From the NCBI GenBank assembly GCA_963717695.1, contig CAVQWR010000001.1:186001-250000 (forward strand): a DNA stretch of 64,000 bases. Reading direction: 5' to 3'. The position numbers were made by a program, and so were the translations under genes. Shown in pieces: positions 28,506 through 37,251 of this stretch. Every line of letters begins with the position of its first letter. The stretch's first letter is position 1. Source of the DNA: CAIWHR01 sp963717695. Lineage in GTDB: Bacteria; Pseudomonadota; Gammaproteobacteria; Burkholderiales; Casimicrobiaceae. The notes under the pieces were generated by a model that saw only the letters and a program-made list of their open reading frames with translations, was not told the DNA's origin and searched no databases.

Positions 28506-29536
28506 AGACGCAATCGTCGCTGTCGATCGTCGTTCCCGCGTACAACGAGGTCCAGAGCCTGCCGATCCTGGTCGACGCGATCATCAACGTGCTCGACGGC
28601 ATCGAATGCCCGTCGTGGGAGATCATCCTCGTCGACGACGGCTCGACCGACGGCTCGACTGCGCTGATGAAAGAGCTCGCACGGGAGAAGCGCGGCGTGA
28701 AGGCGGTGCTGCTGCGCACGAACTTCGGCAAGTCGGCGGCGATGATGGCGGGCTTCAAGGAGGCGAAGGGCGACATCGTCTTCACCATGGACGCCGACCT
28801 GCAGGACGACCCGCAGGAGATTCCGGCGTTCATCGAGAAGATCGAAAGCGGCTACGACCTCGTCTCGGGCTGGAAGAAGAAGCGCAACGATCCTCTGGAA
28901 AAGCGACTGCCGTCGCTGCTGTTCAACTCGGTCGTGCGCAGGGTGTCCGGCGTCGACCTGCACGACAACAACTGCGGCTTCAAGGCGTACCGCCGCTGGT
29001 GCATCCAGGCGCTGTCGCTGCGCGGCAACCAGCATCGCTTCGTCGCGGCGATGCTGTCATGGCGCGGGGCAAAGATCGCCGAAATTCCGGTGCGGCACCA
29101 CGAGCGCAGATTCGGCGCCAGCAAGTACGGGATCGCGCGCTACTTCCACGGCGCGTCGGATCTCGCGACGCTGATCCTGCTCACCAAGTTCTCGCAGAAC
29201 CCGCTGTATTTCTTCGGCCTCGTCGGCCTGCCGTTCGTACTGCTCGGCAGCCTCATCTTCGGCTACCTGCTCGTCAACCACATCCTCTTTCTCGTGACGG
29301 GCACCATGGGATTCGCGCTCACCATCCGGCCGCTGCTGATCATTGCCGTGTTCCTTTTCCTGATGGGACTTCTCGTCTTTCTCATCGGACTCCTGGCGGA
29401 ACTCGTGCTGCGCTCGGCAACGCTCGAGACGGGCTATCTGGTGCGCGAGGTCGTCGAGGGGCGGTCCAAGTCGGATCTTCTTGCCGACCAGCAGCGCGTC
29501 GCCATGGCGCCGACGCAAAACCTTTCGGAGAGTTGA
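28502..29536 (+). CDS. Polyprenyl-phosphate glycosyltransferase (GT2, GtrB/DPM1-like)
   Basis: A 344-residue protein. The GT2 catalytic domain has SIVVPAYNEVQSLPILVDAI, ILVDDGSTDGS and FTMDADLQDDPQEIP (the D-x-D and DLQDDP motifs of GtrB/DPM-type enzymes). Two membrane helices follow (PLYFFGLVGLPFVLLGSLIF and PLLIIAVFLFLMGLLVFLIG). It should load a sugar onto undecaprenyl phosphate on the cytoplasmic face. Its ATG overlaps the asnB stop (ATGA). An uncorrected reading would fuse it to the asnB N-terminus; I reject that. Confidence 0.85.
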   Translation: MKTQSSLSIVVPAYNEVQSLPILVDAIINVLDGIECPSWEIILVDDGSTDGSTALMKELAREKRGVKAVLLRTNFGKSAAMMAGFKEAKGDIVFTMDADLQDDPQEIPAFIEKIESGYDLVSGWKKKRNDPLEKRLPSLLFNSVVRRVSGVDLHDNNCGFKAYRRWCIQALSLRGNQHRFVAAMLSWRGAKIAEIPVRHHERRFGASKYGIARYFHGASDLATLILLTKFSQNPLYFFGLVGLPFVLLGSLIFGYLLVNHILFLVTGTMGFALTIRPLLIIAVFLFLMGLLVFLIGLLAELVLRSATLETGYLVREVVEGRSKSDLLADQQRVAMAPTQNLSES

Positions 29537-29811
29537 CGCCTCGACCAGACCAAGTCGATCACGCGGCTCCTGTTCGCGCCGCCCGCCTTGACTATTTGCC
29601 AATAGCGGTCGAAGCCTCACCGAACGGCAGCGCGCCTGTTCTCCGCCTGAATGTAAAGCGGCATTCTCGCGTGCGGTGACAAAGCAATCGGCGCGGGTGT
29701 GATCCCGGCGTCATCGCGGTCGCTCCGCGTTACCGTTGACCGGCGTCAATGGGCACGGGCCGCGGCGCGCGGAAAATGCGCCTGCACTCCGCGTCTGCGG
29801 AGATCCGAAAG

Positions 29812-30576
29812 ATGGCACGTCCCCGTCACACCGCTGTGAAGTCGACTTCGCTGATTCTCGCCTGCGCGCTGAGCATGCTCGCTGGCGGCCCCGCGATCGC
29901 CGCGGATTCGTTGCAGGCGGTATTGGCGAAGGTGGCCTCCGTGTACGGGCCGGCGCCCGGGGCGATCCGGGAGACCGGGACGACGTTCTCCGTGCTGGAG
30001 GGCGAGGGGACGCTGCTGCGTCTTTACAGGTTTCCCGACCGATTCCACATCGAGATCGCCTATGCGGAGGCCTTCGACAATCGCACGATGATCGGCGACA
30101 AGACGTGGAACAAGCAGGCGACGGCGAACCGGATGTCGCGCGGCGCCATCGTGCTGCAGGCGGCCCGCATCGCGCTGCCGTGGAGCATGCTGGCGCGACA
30201 ATCTGCCGCGCTCGACCGCGGAGCTGCCTCCCTGACCGACGGGAGGGCTGTGCGCGTGATCGAGGTGCCGCTTGCCGAAACGCTCACCATGCTGGTCGAC
30301 GTCGATCCGGAAACAGGCTACATCGTGCGCTCGCGCGGCATGCAGGTCCTGGCCCAGACCGAGATCGAGTTCGCGACGATGTTCTCCGATTTTAAGAGCC
30401 GCGACGGCCGCGTCTACGCCGCCCGCGAGGAGCAGTTCGCCGCGGGGAGGAAGACCGGCTACTCGTTCCTCGACAAGGTCGAATACCTCGATTCGCTGCC
30501 GGATAGCGCGTTCGCGCCGTGGGCGTCGGCAGATTCGGGGCAGCCACGCGCGCTTGCGGTCGCCATCGGCCGCTGA
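29812..30576 (+). CDS. Secreted DUF2092-like protein
   Basis: A 254-residue protein with a signal peptide (STSLILACALSMLAGGPAIAA). The mature part looks like a LolA/DUF2092-type beta-sheet protein: RETGTTFSVLEGEGTLLRLY, FPDRFHIEIAY, then VDVDPETGYIVRSRGM. Members of this broad class bind lipid or hydrophobic matter in the periplasm. The assignment is tentative. ATG 29812 has GGAG ahead; an upstream ATG at 29776 is also open. Confidence 0.5.
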   Translation: MARPRHTAVKSTSLILACALSMLAGGPAIAADSLQAVLAKVASVYGPAPGAIRETGTTFSVLEGEGTLLRLYRFPDRFHIEIAYAEAFDNRTMIGDKTWNKQATANRMSRGAIVLQAARIALPWSMLARQSAALDRGAASLTDGRAVRVIEVPLAETLTMLVDVDPETGYIVRSRGMQVLAQTEIEFATMFSDFKSRDGRVYAAREEQFAAGRKTGYSFLDKVEYLDSLPDSAFAPWASADSGQPRALAVAIGR

Positions 30577-30580
30577 TCCT

Positions 30581-31513
30581 TCAGTGTTCCTCGGCTGGCG
30601 CCTTCGGCAGCGAGCGCTGGCGCAGGATGGTGGCGGCGATGCCGCTCGCGACGATGAGCGCCATCCCGATCCAGCTGCCCGCATCGATCCGGTCGCCGAA
30701 CAGCAGCACGCTGTAGATCGCCGAGAACACGATGCCGGAATACTGCAGGTTGGCGACGAGCAGCGTCCCGCTTTCGCTGGTCGAACTCGCATAGGCGCGC
30801 GTCATGCATAGCTGGCCCAGCGCCGCCAGCACGCCGACCGGGACCAGCCACAGCGCATGGTTCCACGTCCATGCCGACCACGGGACGGCGCCGCCCAAAA
30901 GCGTCGCGATTCCGCCGGCGGCGGCGGAGCCGACGGCAAAATAGAACACCGTGCGCGCTTCCGGCTCGCCGAGACGCGACAGCGCGACCACCTGCAAGTA
31001 GGCGAACGCCGCCGCGAGTCCCGACAGCAACCCGACGATGCCGGCGAATCCCTGACCGTCGCCGACCGTCGGCTTCAGCATCAGCACGACGCCGCCGAAG
31101 CCCGCGAGCACCGTCAGCACCAGCGCTGCCTGCAGCGGCGGCCGCGGCGCCTTGCCGTCGCGGCGAGGTTTCGGCACCCACGCGATGAGGACGCCCCCGA
31201 CGAGAAACGCGGCGATCCAGACGCTGCTCATGTAATTCAGCGTCATCGCAGTGGCGAGCGGCATGTGGGCGATCGCGTAGAACCAGGCGCCCATCGACGC
31301 GACGCCGATCAGGCTGCGCCAGGCGTGCATGCCCGGATAGCGCGTCGCGAGCGGAACCTTGCGGCTTCGCGCGAAGAGCCACAGGAAGACGATGCCGATC
31401 AGCCCCCGGTAGAACACGAGCTCCGCGCTGGAGAACCACTCGGAGGCGATCTTCACGCACAATCCCATCGTCGCGAAGATCAGAGCGCCGACGACCATCC
31501 AGAGCGCTTGCAT
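30581..31513 (-). CDS. EamA/DMT family transporter
   Basis: A 310-residue protein with ten hydrophobic helices arranged as two EamA halves. The first half begins MQALWMVVGALIFATMGLCV and contains FYRGLIGIVFLWLF; the second contains LCMTRAYASSTSESGTLLVA and ILRQRS at the end. DMT transporters export or import small metabolites across the inner membrane; the substrate cannot be told. I use the ATG at 31513, since the extra 49 residues of the longer frame are not membrane-like. It is transcribed away from the MsrA-like gene. Confidence 0.75.
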   Translation of the reverse strand: MQALWMVVGALIFATMGLCVKIASEWFSSAELVFYRGLIGIVFLWLFARSRKVPLATRYPGMHAWRSLIGVASMGAWFYAIAHMPLATAMTLNYMSSVWIAAFLVGGVLIAWVPKPRRDGKAPRPPLQAALVLTVLAGFGGVVLMLKPTVGDGQGFAGIVGLLSGLAAAFAYLQVVALSRLGEPEARTVFYFAVGSAAAGGIATLLGGAVPWSAWTWNHALWLVPVGVLAALGQLCMTRAYASSTSESGTLLVANLQYSGIVFSAIYSVLLFGDRIDAGSWIGMALIVASGIAATILRQRSLPKAPAEEH

Positions 31514-31653
31514 TGCAGTGTCCTGTCCGAAGGGGTTCTTGGCCGCCTTGCCGCATGCCATTATCGCAATTACCGAGCGACGCCAGGTCCGCCCGGTGGC
31601 ACTGGTCCGCGCAGACCCGAAAACGATGCGATATTCCCGATGTCGAATCGAGC

Positions 31654-32319
31654 ATGACAAAGCAACGTCTCTTGCATCGCCTTGGCGCTGGCCTCCTCGC
31701 GGGCCTGCTCGGATGGGCGCACGCCTGTGGCGCGGCGCGGCTGCCAGCTCCGGTCGACGATGCAGTGCCGACTTCCAGCGAGCCGCGGTCGGTGGTGTTC
31801 GCGGGCGGCGACTTTACGGCGGTCGAGGCGGTGTTCCGCCACGTCCAAGGCGTGACGGGCGTGGTCGCGGGCTACGCCGGCGGGACGGCCGCCACGGCGG
31901 ACTTCGTCATGGTCGACCGTGGGCGTACCGGGCACGCCGAATCGGTGCAGGTCACCTTCGACCCGGAACGGATTTCCTACGGAACGCTGCTGCGGGTCTT
32001 CTTTTCGGTCGCGCACGACCCGACCGAGGTGGATCGTCAGGGGCCCGACGCGGGAAAGCAATTCCGCTCCGTCATCTTCACGACCGCGCCGGAGCAGGCC
32101 CGTGTCGCGAAGGCGTACATCGCGCAGCTCGATGCGGCAAAGGCGTTCGCGCGCCCGATCGCGACGCAGGTTCTGCCGCTTCCCGCGTTCTATCCCGCCG
32201 AGAGACAATATCAGAACTACGCAGCGCACAACCGCGCGCAACCCTATGTCGCGCGTTACACGCTGCCGCGCATTGCACAGCTCCGGGAAGAGTTCCCCGA
32301 ACTCTACACCGACGACTAG
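31654..32319 (+). CDS. MsrA-like protein lacking the catalytic cysteine
   Basis: A 221-residue protein with a signal sequence (LLAGLLGWAHACGA) and a full MsrA fold: GYAGGTAATADF, DRGRTGHAESVQVTFDPERI, HDPTEVDRQGPDAGKQFRS and QNYAAHNRAQPY. The active-site motif GCFW is replaced by GDFT (at about 31805), so the nucleophilic Cys is Asp and the Trp is Thr. The only Cys in the whole protein is in the signal region. It cannot work as a normal methionine sulfoxide reductase. Two residues differ, so one base-call error does not explain it. It may bind methionine sulfoxide in the periplasm or have a new role. Confidence 0.8.
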   Translation: MTKQRLLHRLGAGLLAGLLGWAHACGAARLPAPVDDAVPTSSEPRSVVFAGGDFTAVEAVFRHVQGVTGVVAGYAGGTAATADFVMVDRGRTGHAESVQVTFDPERISYGTLLRVFFSVAHDPTEVDRQGPDAGKQFRSVIFTTAPEQARVAKAYIAQLDAAKAFARPIATQVLPLPAFYPAERQYQNYAAHNRAQPYVARYTLPRIAQLREEFPELYTDD

Positions 32320-32323
32320 GTCG

Positions 32324-32440
32324 TCCTGCTATCGCGTCCCGCGCGGAATGCGCGCATTCCACCTCGCGACCGTCCAGGCCGAGGATCATCGCCACCGAAT
32401 TGGCGACATCCTGATTCTGGTCGACCTCCAGGATCCGGCG
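32324..32440 (-). pseudogene. Remnant of a response-regulator receiver domain
   Basis: Minus-strand reading gives RRILEVDQNQDVANSVAMIL followed by GLDGREVECAHSARDAI. This is recognisably the start of a REC domain (compare LLVVDDNRDSANSLAALL in the kinase at 42196). The acidic pair is altered (VDQ) and the rest of the domain, including the phospho-acceptor Asp, is missing. No start codon or ribosome binding site fits. Confidence 0.45.
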
Positions 32441-32676
32441 CGGGACGACGCGCGCGTGCGCGGGAGCATTCCCGACTGGCGCGGGCTCCTTCAGGAGCGG
32501 TCGTCGAATCCGGAACGGAGAAGCCAGTCCGCCTCGGGATGGCGAGACCTTCGACAGCAGCGACGATGCGGGAGGCGCCGCGCGCTGCGCTGCTCGAGGT
32601 GAGGCGCGCCCTCTGGCGACGAGCGACAGCGGCTGCATGCTAAGGTCGCGATTTGATTCCTCGCCCGGCTTCCCCG
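32441..32676. other. Non-coding gap
   Basis: No gene is supported between the receiver-domain remnant and the MFS gene. It presumably carries the MFS promoter. Confidence 0.4.
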
Positions 32677-33909
32677 ATGTTTCGTTCGCCGCTCTTTTCC
32701 CATCGCGGGTTCGTGCGTCTGTGGTTCGCCCGCGTGACGGGCACGATCGGCAGCCAGATGGTGATGCTGGCGCTCGGCTGGCAGATGTACGAGCTGACCG
32801 GCTCCGCGTGGGACCTCGGGCTCGTCGGCCTTTTCCAGTTCCTGCCGGCGCTTCTGCTCGTCCTGGTGGCGGGGCACGTGGTCGACCGGCACCAGCGGGC
32901 GCATGTGCTGGCGCTGTGCCTCGCGTTCCAGGCGACCATCGCGGGCCTCATGTGCATGGCGTCGATCCACGGCGCGATGCGGCGCGAATGGCTGCTGCTG
33001 CTGTCCGTCGCGCTCGGCACGCTGCGCGCCTTCCAGATGCCCGCGCAGCAGGCGCTGACGCCGAGCCTTGTCCCGGCGGATCTGCTGCCTCGCGCGCTGG
33101 CGTTCAGCGCCACCGGGATGCAGGCTGCCATCATCGCCGGGCCGGCGCTCGGAGGAGCACTCTACGTCGCCGGCGCGCAGGCGACCTATGCGGCCTGCAC
33201 GCTGCTTTTCGTCGCCGCGACGGCGCTGTGCGCGACCATCCGATACCAGCACGTGCCGCCGTCCGAGGACGCGACGCTCGCGACGGTGCTCGCGGGCCTG
33301 CGCTTCGTCGCGCAGCGAAAGGTGGTGCTGGGGGCGATGTCGCTCGACCTTTTCGCGGTGCTGCTGGGCGGCGCGACGGCGCTGCTGCCGATCTACGCGA
33401 AGGACGTGCTCGACGTGGGACCGCAGGGACTCGGCCTGCTGCGCGGCGCCCCGGCCGTCGGCGCGCTCGCGATGTCGCTTGCGCTGACGCGCTGGCCGAT
33501 CCGGCAGAGGTCCGGGCGGCGCATGCTGGAAGCGGTCGCCGTCTACGGCGTCACCATGGTCGTGTTCGGGTGGTCGACCTCGTTTGCGCTGTCACTGGCG
33601 GCGCTCGCCGTCGGTGGCGCCGCCGACATGGTCAGCGTGGTGATACGGCAGACGCTCGTCCAGCTCGACACGCCGAATGCGATGCGGGGCCGCGTCAGCG
33701 CCGTCAACTCGGTGTTCATCGGCGCCTCGAATCAGCTGGGCGAATTCGAGTCCGGAGCAACTGCCGCGCTGTTCGGCCCCGTCGGCTCGGTCGTTCTGGG
33801 CGGTTTCGGCACCTGCCTCGTCGCCCTCGCGTGGTGGCGCCTTTTCCCTGCGCTCGCGCGGCGCGACCGGCTGGTCGCGGCGGTGCCCGCGCCGCCGCGC
33901 GTGGATTGA
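32677..33909 (+). CDS. MFS transporter (EntS-like)
   Basis: A 410-residue protein with about 12 membrane helices. The opening FRSPLFSHRGFVRLWFARVT leads to GTIGSQMVMLALGWQMYELT, typical of the EntS/MFS_3 group, and the loop HVVDRHQRAHVL carries the MFS basic motif region. It likely exports a small molecule by proton antiport; the substrate is unknown. The start is the ATG at 32677; a TTG 24 bases earlier is open but weaker. Confidence 0.8.
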   Translation: MFRSPLFSHRGFVRLWFARVTGTIGSQMVMLALGWQMYELTGSAWDLGLVGLFQFLPALLLVLVAGHVVDRHQRAHVLALCLAFQATIAGLMCMASIHGAMRREWLLLLSVALGTLRAFQMPAQQALTPSLVPADLLPRALAFSATGMQAAIIAGPALGGALYVAGAQATYAACTLLFVAATALCATIRYQHVPPSEDATLATVLAGLRFVAQRKVVLGAMSLDLFAVLLGGATALLPIYAKDVLDVGPQGLGLLRGAPAVGALAMSLALTRWPIRQRSGRRMLEAVAVYGVTMVVFGWSTSFALSLAALAVGGAADMVSVVIRQTLVQLDTPNAMRGRVSAVNSVFIGASNQLGEFESGATAALFGPVGSVVLGGFGTCLVALAWWRLFPALARRDRLVAAVPAPPRVD

Positions 33910-33935
33910 GCAGGGAACGCGGCGGCACGCGATTG

Positions 33936-35192
33936 CTATTCGCAGACGGTTCCGCCGTTGGCGACGAACAGGAAGCGGCTGAGCGGCTTCGACTGCGATA
34001 CCGGCCCCGGAAGTGGCGCGACCATCACCGTGTACTCGAACGTCGCGTGGTTGCCGTCGGCAAACGTGACCGCCGCCGTCCCCACTGGATTTGCGACGAC
34101 CTGGCTCGCATCGAACTGATCGAAGCGGGATCCCGAGTTCAGGTAGATCGAGCCGGCATAGGTGTCGCTCGTTCCCTGTCGCGTGACCAGCGCCGAGAGC
34201 CAGAGCGGGGTGTGATCGGCGTTGTACGTGTACCAGGTGGCGAACAGCGTGTCGCCCTGGTGGGCGAAGTTGACGCCCCAGCCGGATTCGGCGCCGTTCG
34301 GCACCCACCAGATGTCCTGATAGACGGTCGTCGCGGCGAAATCCGGCGTGTCGGCGAGGTAAACGCAGACCGGCGCCGTGCCCGTGCGGAGGTCGAACAG
34401 CGTGATCGCCTTGGATTGGCTGACGCCGTTGACGTCGTAGGCGAAGATCGCATTGCGCGCGTCCGAGAACGTCAGCGTGCCGCTGCCGGCGACGAACGAG
34501 TTGGCGTTTCCGACATAGTTGTCGAAGGGCGGTCCGCGGTCGACATAGATGGTGCCCGTGTAGGCGTTGCTGGTTGGCGTGTTGCGCGACGCGAGCATTG
34601 AGAGCCACCACGCCTTACCGCTGGTGTCGTAGGTGTACCAGGTGGCGTAGATCTGATCGCCCTGCTGGGCAAGGTTCATGCCCCAGCCGGACTCGAGACC
34701 GCTCGCGGCCCACCAGAGTCCCTGGTAAGTCATCGAGTCGCCGACGGCCAGGGTCTCGGCCGCGAAGGCGAGCGCGTTGCCGTTCCAACCGGAAATGTTC
34801 GCGGGACCGTTGGTATAGAGCCCGGTCGACACGGCCGTGACGAGCGCCTGCACGGTGCAGTTGCTGCCGGCGACGACCGACACATGCCCGTACACCGTTG
34901 CGGAATCCACGGAAACGTTGTCGTCGGCACCGCATCCCGGGCCGAACGGCTCCGCGCCGAGCGCGAACGACGTCACTCCCACCGGGAGCGTGTCGATGAA
35001 GGTCACGTTGTCGATCCTGGCCGCGGTCGGGTTGGTGAAGGTGATCGACAGCGTGGTGCTCGTTCCCGAAACGATCGCCGCAGGCGTGAACTTGACGTTC
35101 GTGAGGGAGACATCTTTCTGTGCCGCCGCCGGACCGGCGACGAGCCAGAGTGCAGCAGCGGACGTAAGACAGAGGCGCAGGCGGGCATTCAA
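33936..35192 (-). CDS. Secreted protein with DUF11-like domain and two WW/ESGWG modules
   Basis: A 418-residue protein with a signal peptide (LRLCLTSAAALWLVAGPAAA). Residues about 25-135 form a DUF11-like beta domain (LSITFTNPTAARIDNVTFID). Two copies of a module follow: GLWWAASGLESGWGMNLAQQ with IYATWYTYD, then DIWWVPNGAESGWGVNFAHQ with LFATWYTYN. Each copy is about 130 residues. The same module ends the Met-rich protein at 616-1679. I chose the TTG at 35192 because AAGGA precedes it and it places the signal peptide at the N-terminus. Likely exported or outer-surface; function unknown. Confidence 0.65.
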   Translation of the reverse strand: MNARLRLCLTSAAALWLVAGPAAAQKDVSLTNVKFTPAAIVSGTSTTLSITFTNPTAARIDNVTFIDTLPVGVTSFALGAEPFGPGCGADDNVSVDSATVYGHVSVVAGSNCTVQALVTAVSTGLYTNGPANISGWNGNALAFAAETLAVGDSMTYQGLWWAASGLESGWGMNLAQQGDQIYATWYTYDTSGKAWWLSMLASRNTPTSNAYTGTIYVDRGPPFDNYVGNANSFVAGSGTLTFSDARNAIFAYDVNGVSQSKAITLFDLRTGTAPVCVYLADTPDFAATTVYQDIWWVPNGAESGWGVNFAHQGDTLFATWYTYNADHTPLWLSALVTRQGTSDTYAGSIYLNSGSRFDQFDASQVVANPVGTAAVTFADGNHATFEYTVMVAPLPGPVSQSKPLSRFLFVANGGTVCE

Positions 35193-35398
35193 AGTCGTTT
35201 TCCTTTTCCGGGGACGTTTTCGGACGGAAAACGAAGGGCCGGGAGAACTCGGAGGGGATCTGGATCTTCGAAAATCCAGGCGGGCGGCCGAGCCACCGCC
35301 GGTTCCGAGCATAGAGGCCCTTGTCGCGCGGCTCCGTGCGATGTCGCACATAGGCGATGCGCGCCCATCCGCTGCGCGCTTCAGGGTGCGGCGCCGCG

Positions 35399-36322
35399 TC
35401 AGTTCAGTGCGCGGGCGATGTCGTCGAAGGCACGCTGAGCTTCCGGAACGAGTCCGCGCATCTGCAGGAAGCCGTGCACCATCCCCGCGGCGCAGACGTA
35501 GCGCGACGCAACGCCGGCGCCGTAGAGCCGCTCCGCATAGGCCTGTGCCTCATCTCGCAGCGTGTCGTATTCGGCGGCAATGATGAGCGCCGGCGGCAGG
35601 CCGGAGAGATCCGGCGCGAAGATCGGCGAGACGCGCGGGTCGTCGGGTTCGCAACGATCGCCGCGATAGGTGCGGTAGTACCACGCGAGGTCGTCGCGCG
35701 GGACGAGGCACTCCGTCGCCGGCATCCCGATGGACGGATACGACAGCGTGAAGTCGATGACAGGCTGCAGCAGCACCTGATGGCGAATCGCAACCGTCGG
35801 GTTCGAACGCAGGGCAAGACACGTCACAGCGGCCAGGTTTCCTCCGGCGCTTTCGCCGCAGACGACGAGCGGACCGGGCGCCGCGCCGAGCTCGCCGGCG
35901 TGCACGGACGCCCAGGCGGTTGCGGCGACTGCATCGTCGATCGCCGCCGGAAACCGATGTTCCGGGGCGAGGCGATAGTCGACCGACAGCACCGCGTGTC
36001 GGGTGACGCGGGCAAGATTGCGGCAGAAGCCGTCGGATTCGTCGATGCCGCCCTTCACATATCCGCCCCCATGGAAATACAGCATCAGCGGGCACGCAGC
36101 GGTGCCGTCCGGCACGTAGAGGCGCGCCGGAATGGAGCCGGGGGCACCGGGAATGGTCACGTCCTCGATGCGGCGCAGCGCGACTCGCTCACCCGTGATC
36201 GCGGGCGTCCACAGCTCGCGAAATGCCTGCCGAACGTCGGCGATCGGCAACGCCCATTGCGGCGCGCGCGTGTGCGCGAGCTTGGTGTCGATGAGGCGCT
36301 TCAGTTCCGGATCGAGCGGCAT
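35399..36322 (-). CDS. Alpha/beta hydrolase, HSL-type esterase
   Basis: A 307-residue esterase of the hormone-sensitive-lipase group. It has the oxyanion motif YFHGGGYVKGG, SVDYRLAPEHRFPAAIDD, the nucleophile VVCGESAGGNLAA, an acidic residue in AAEYDTLRDE and the catalytic His in AAGMVHGFLQMRG. These enzymes hydrolyse short-chain esters in the cytoplasm. No signal peptide. The natural substrate cannot be told. Confidence 0.9.
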   Translation of the reverse strand: MPLDPELKRLIDTKLAHTRAPQWALPIADVRQAFRELWTPAITGERVALRRIEDVTIPGAPGSIPARLYVPDGTAACPLMLYFHGGGYVKGGIDESDGFCRNLARVTRHAVLSVDYRLAPEHRFPAAIDDAVAATAWASVHAGELGAAPGPLVVCGESAGGNLAAVTCLALRSNPTVAIRHQVLLQPVIDFTLSYPSIGMPATECLVPRDDLAWYYRTYRGDRCEPDDPRVSPIFAPDLSGLPPALIIAAEYDTLRDEAQAYAERLYGAGVASRYVCAAGMVHGFLQMRGLVPEAQRAFDDIARALN

Positions 36323-36339
36323 CGTGTTCCTCGCACTGA

Positions 36340-36480
36340 GACGGGGTCCGGCGAATAATTGTCAACCTGAACGAGCTGTCCGTCGGCGACGCGGTGAAGC
36401 ACTCCGAGATCAGCCTGCCGCGCGGCACGGTGGAAATCGGCCCGGTCCGCGAAGTCGCTCCGGACGACGCGAAGAAATAG
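36340..36480 (+). pseudogene. Orphan C-terminal coding fragment, possibly L25-like
   Basis: The plus strand reads VNLNELSVGDAVKHSEISLP, RGTVEIGPVREVAPDDAKK and a stop at 36478-36480. The pattern V-D/N-L, xL-x-V-G-D, LP-x-G-x-V/E recalls the C-terminal TL5 domain of ribosomal protein L25/CTC. The frame opens only after a TGA at 36337 and has no usable start, so the 5' part is missing. It lies between two minus-strand genes. The sequence looks coding; the L25 match is a suggestion. Confidence 0.35.
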
Positions 36481-36504
36481 CTCAGCGACGTCCGCGCGGG
36501 GCGA

Positions 36505-37200
36505 TCACCACGGCAACTCCTTGCCGTCGTAATTGAAAAAGCGGCCGCTGTCGGCGAGGGTCAGTGCGTCGAGCAGCCGCTGCTGACCGCTGACGGACGT
36601 TTCCAGCGGAACCGGCGCGTTCGCGCCGCCCATGCGCGTGCGCGCCCAGCCCGGATGCAGTGCGACGGCGATCACGCCGCGGGGCTTCAAGTCGATCGAA
36701 ACGCCGCGCGCGACCATGTTGAGCGCGTTCTTGGCGATCCGGTATTCGTAGTGCCCGCCCGAGCCGTTGTCGGCGATCGATCCCATCAGGCTCGACTGGA
36801 ACGCCATCAGCCTGCGCTCGGAGTCTGCGACGTTGTCGGAAAGCGCCTCCGCAAGCTGCAGCGGCGCAAGGGCATTGATGCGCACGAGCGCGAGCACGGC
36901 TTCGATGTCGACTGACCCGAACGCCTGCTGCTTTCCCCCGATGGCGCCGGCATTCGCGAGCAGGAGGTCGATTGGCGTCCCGGCCAGCGAGGCCTTGAGC
37001 CGCGCCGGTGCGCCCGGATCGGCCGCGTCGTATTGAAGCACCTCGACCTGCCCGCGATGCGCCGCGGCCAGCGCAAGAAGATCCGCCGCGTCGGAAGGAA
37101 TCCGCGCAGTCGCGAACACGCGTGCGCCGCGCGCGGCGTAGCGGCGCGCATGCTCGAGGCCGAGTCCGCGGTTCGCGCCGGTGATCAGTGCGGTCTTCAA
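36505..37200 (-). CDS. SDR family oxidoreductase
   Basis: A 231-residue short-chain dehydrogenase. It shows the cofactor motif ALITGANRGLGLEHARRYAA, the LLLANAGAIGG strand (in place of NNAG), a Ser in FQSSLMGSIAD, and the catalytic YEYRIAKNALN (Y-x-x-x-K). It resembles the CsgA/sniffer-like group. Likely NADPH-dependent; the substrate is unknown. It follows the old yellow enzyme on the same strand with a gap of about 50 bases, so a shared redox pathway is possible. Confidence 0.85.
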   Translation of the reverse strand: MKTALITGANRGLGLEHARRYAARGARVFATARIPSDAADLLALAAAHRGQVEVLQYDAADPGAPARLKASLAGTPIDLLLANAGAIGGKQQAFGSVDIEAVLALVRINALAPLQLAEALSDNVADSERRLMAFQSSLMGSIADNGSGGHYEYRIAKNALNMVARGVSIDLKPRGVIAVALHPGWARTRMGGANAPVPLETSVSGQQRLLDALTLADSGRFFNYDGKELPW

Positions 37201-37251
37201 GGGGCTCCCGTCGTGAATCTTCCGGCGTCGACCCGCCGGAGGGTGTGGCGG

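Noticed and set aside
26609..29536. A 975-residue fusion of asparagine synthase and a glycosyltransferase.
   Set aside because: The fusion exists only because of one extra base near 27950. Correcting it restores a full AsnB ending at 28505 and a separate GT2 starting at 28502.
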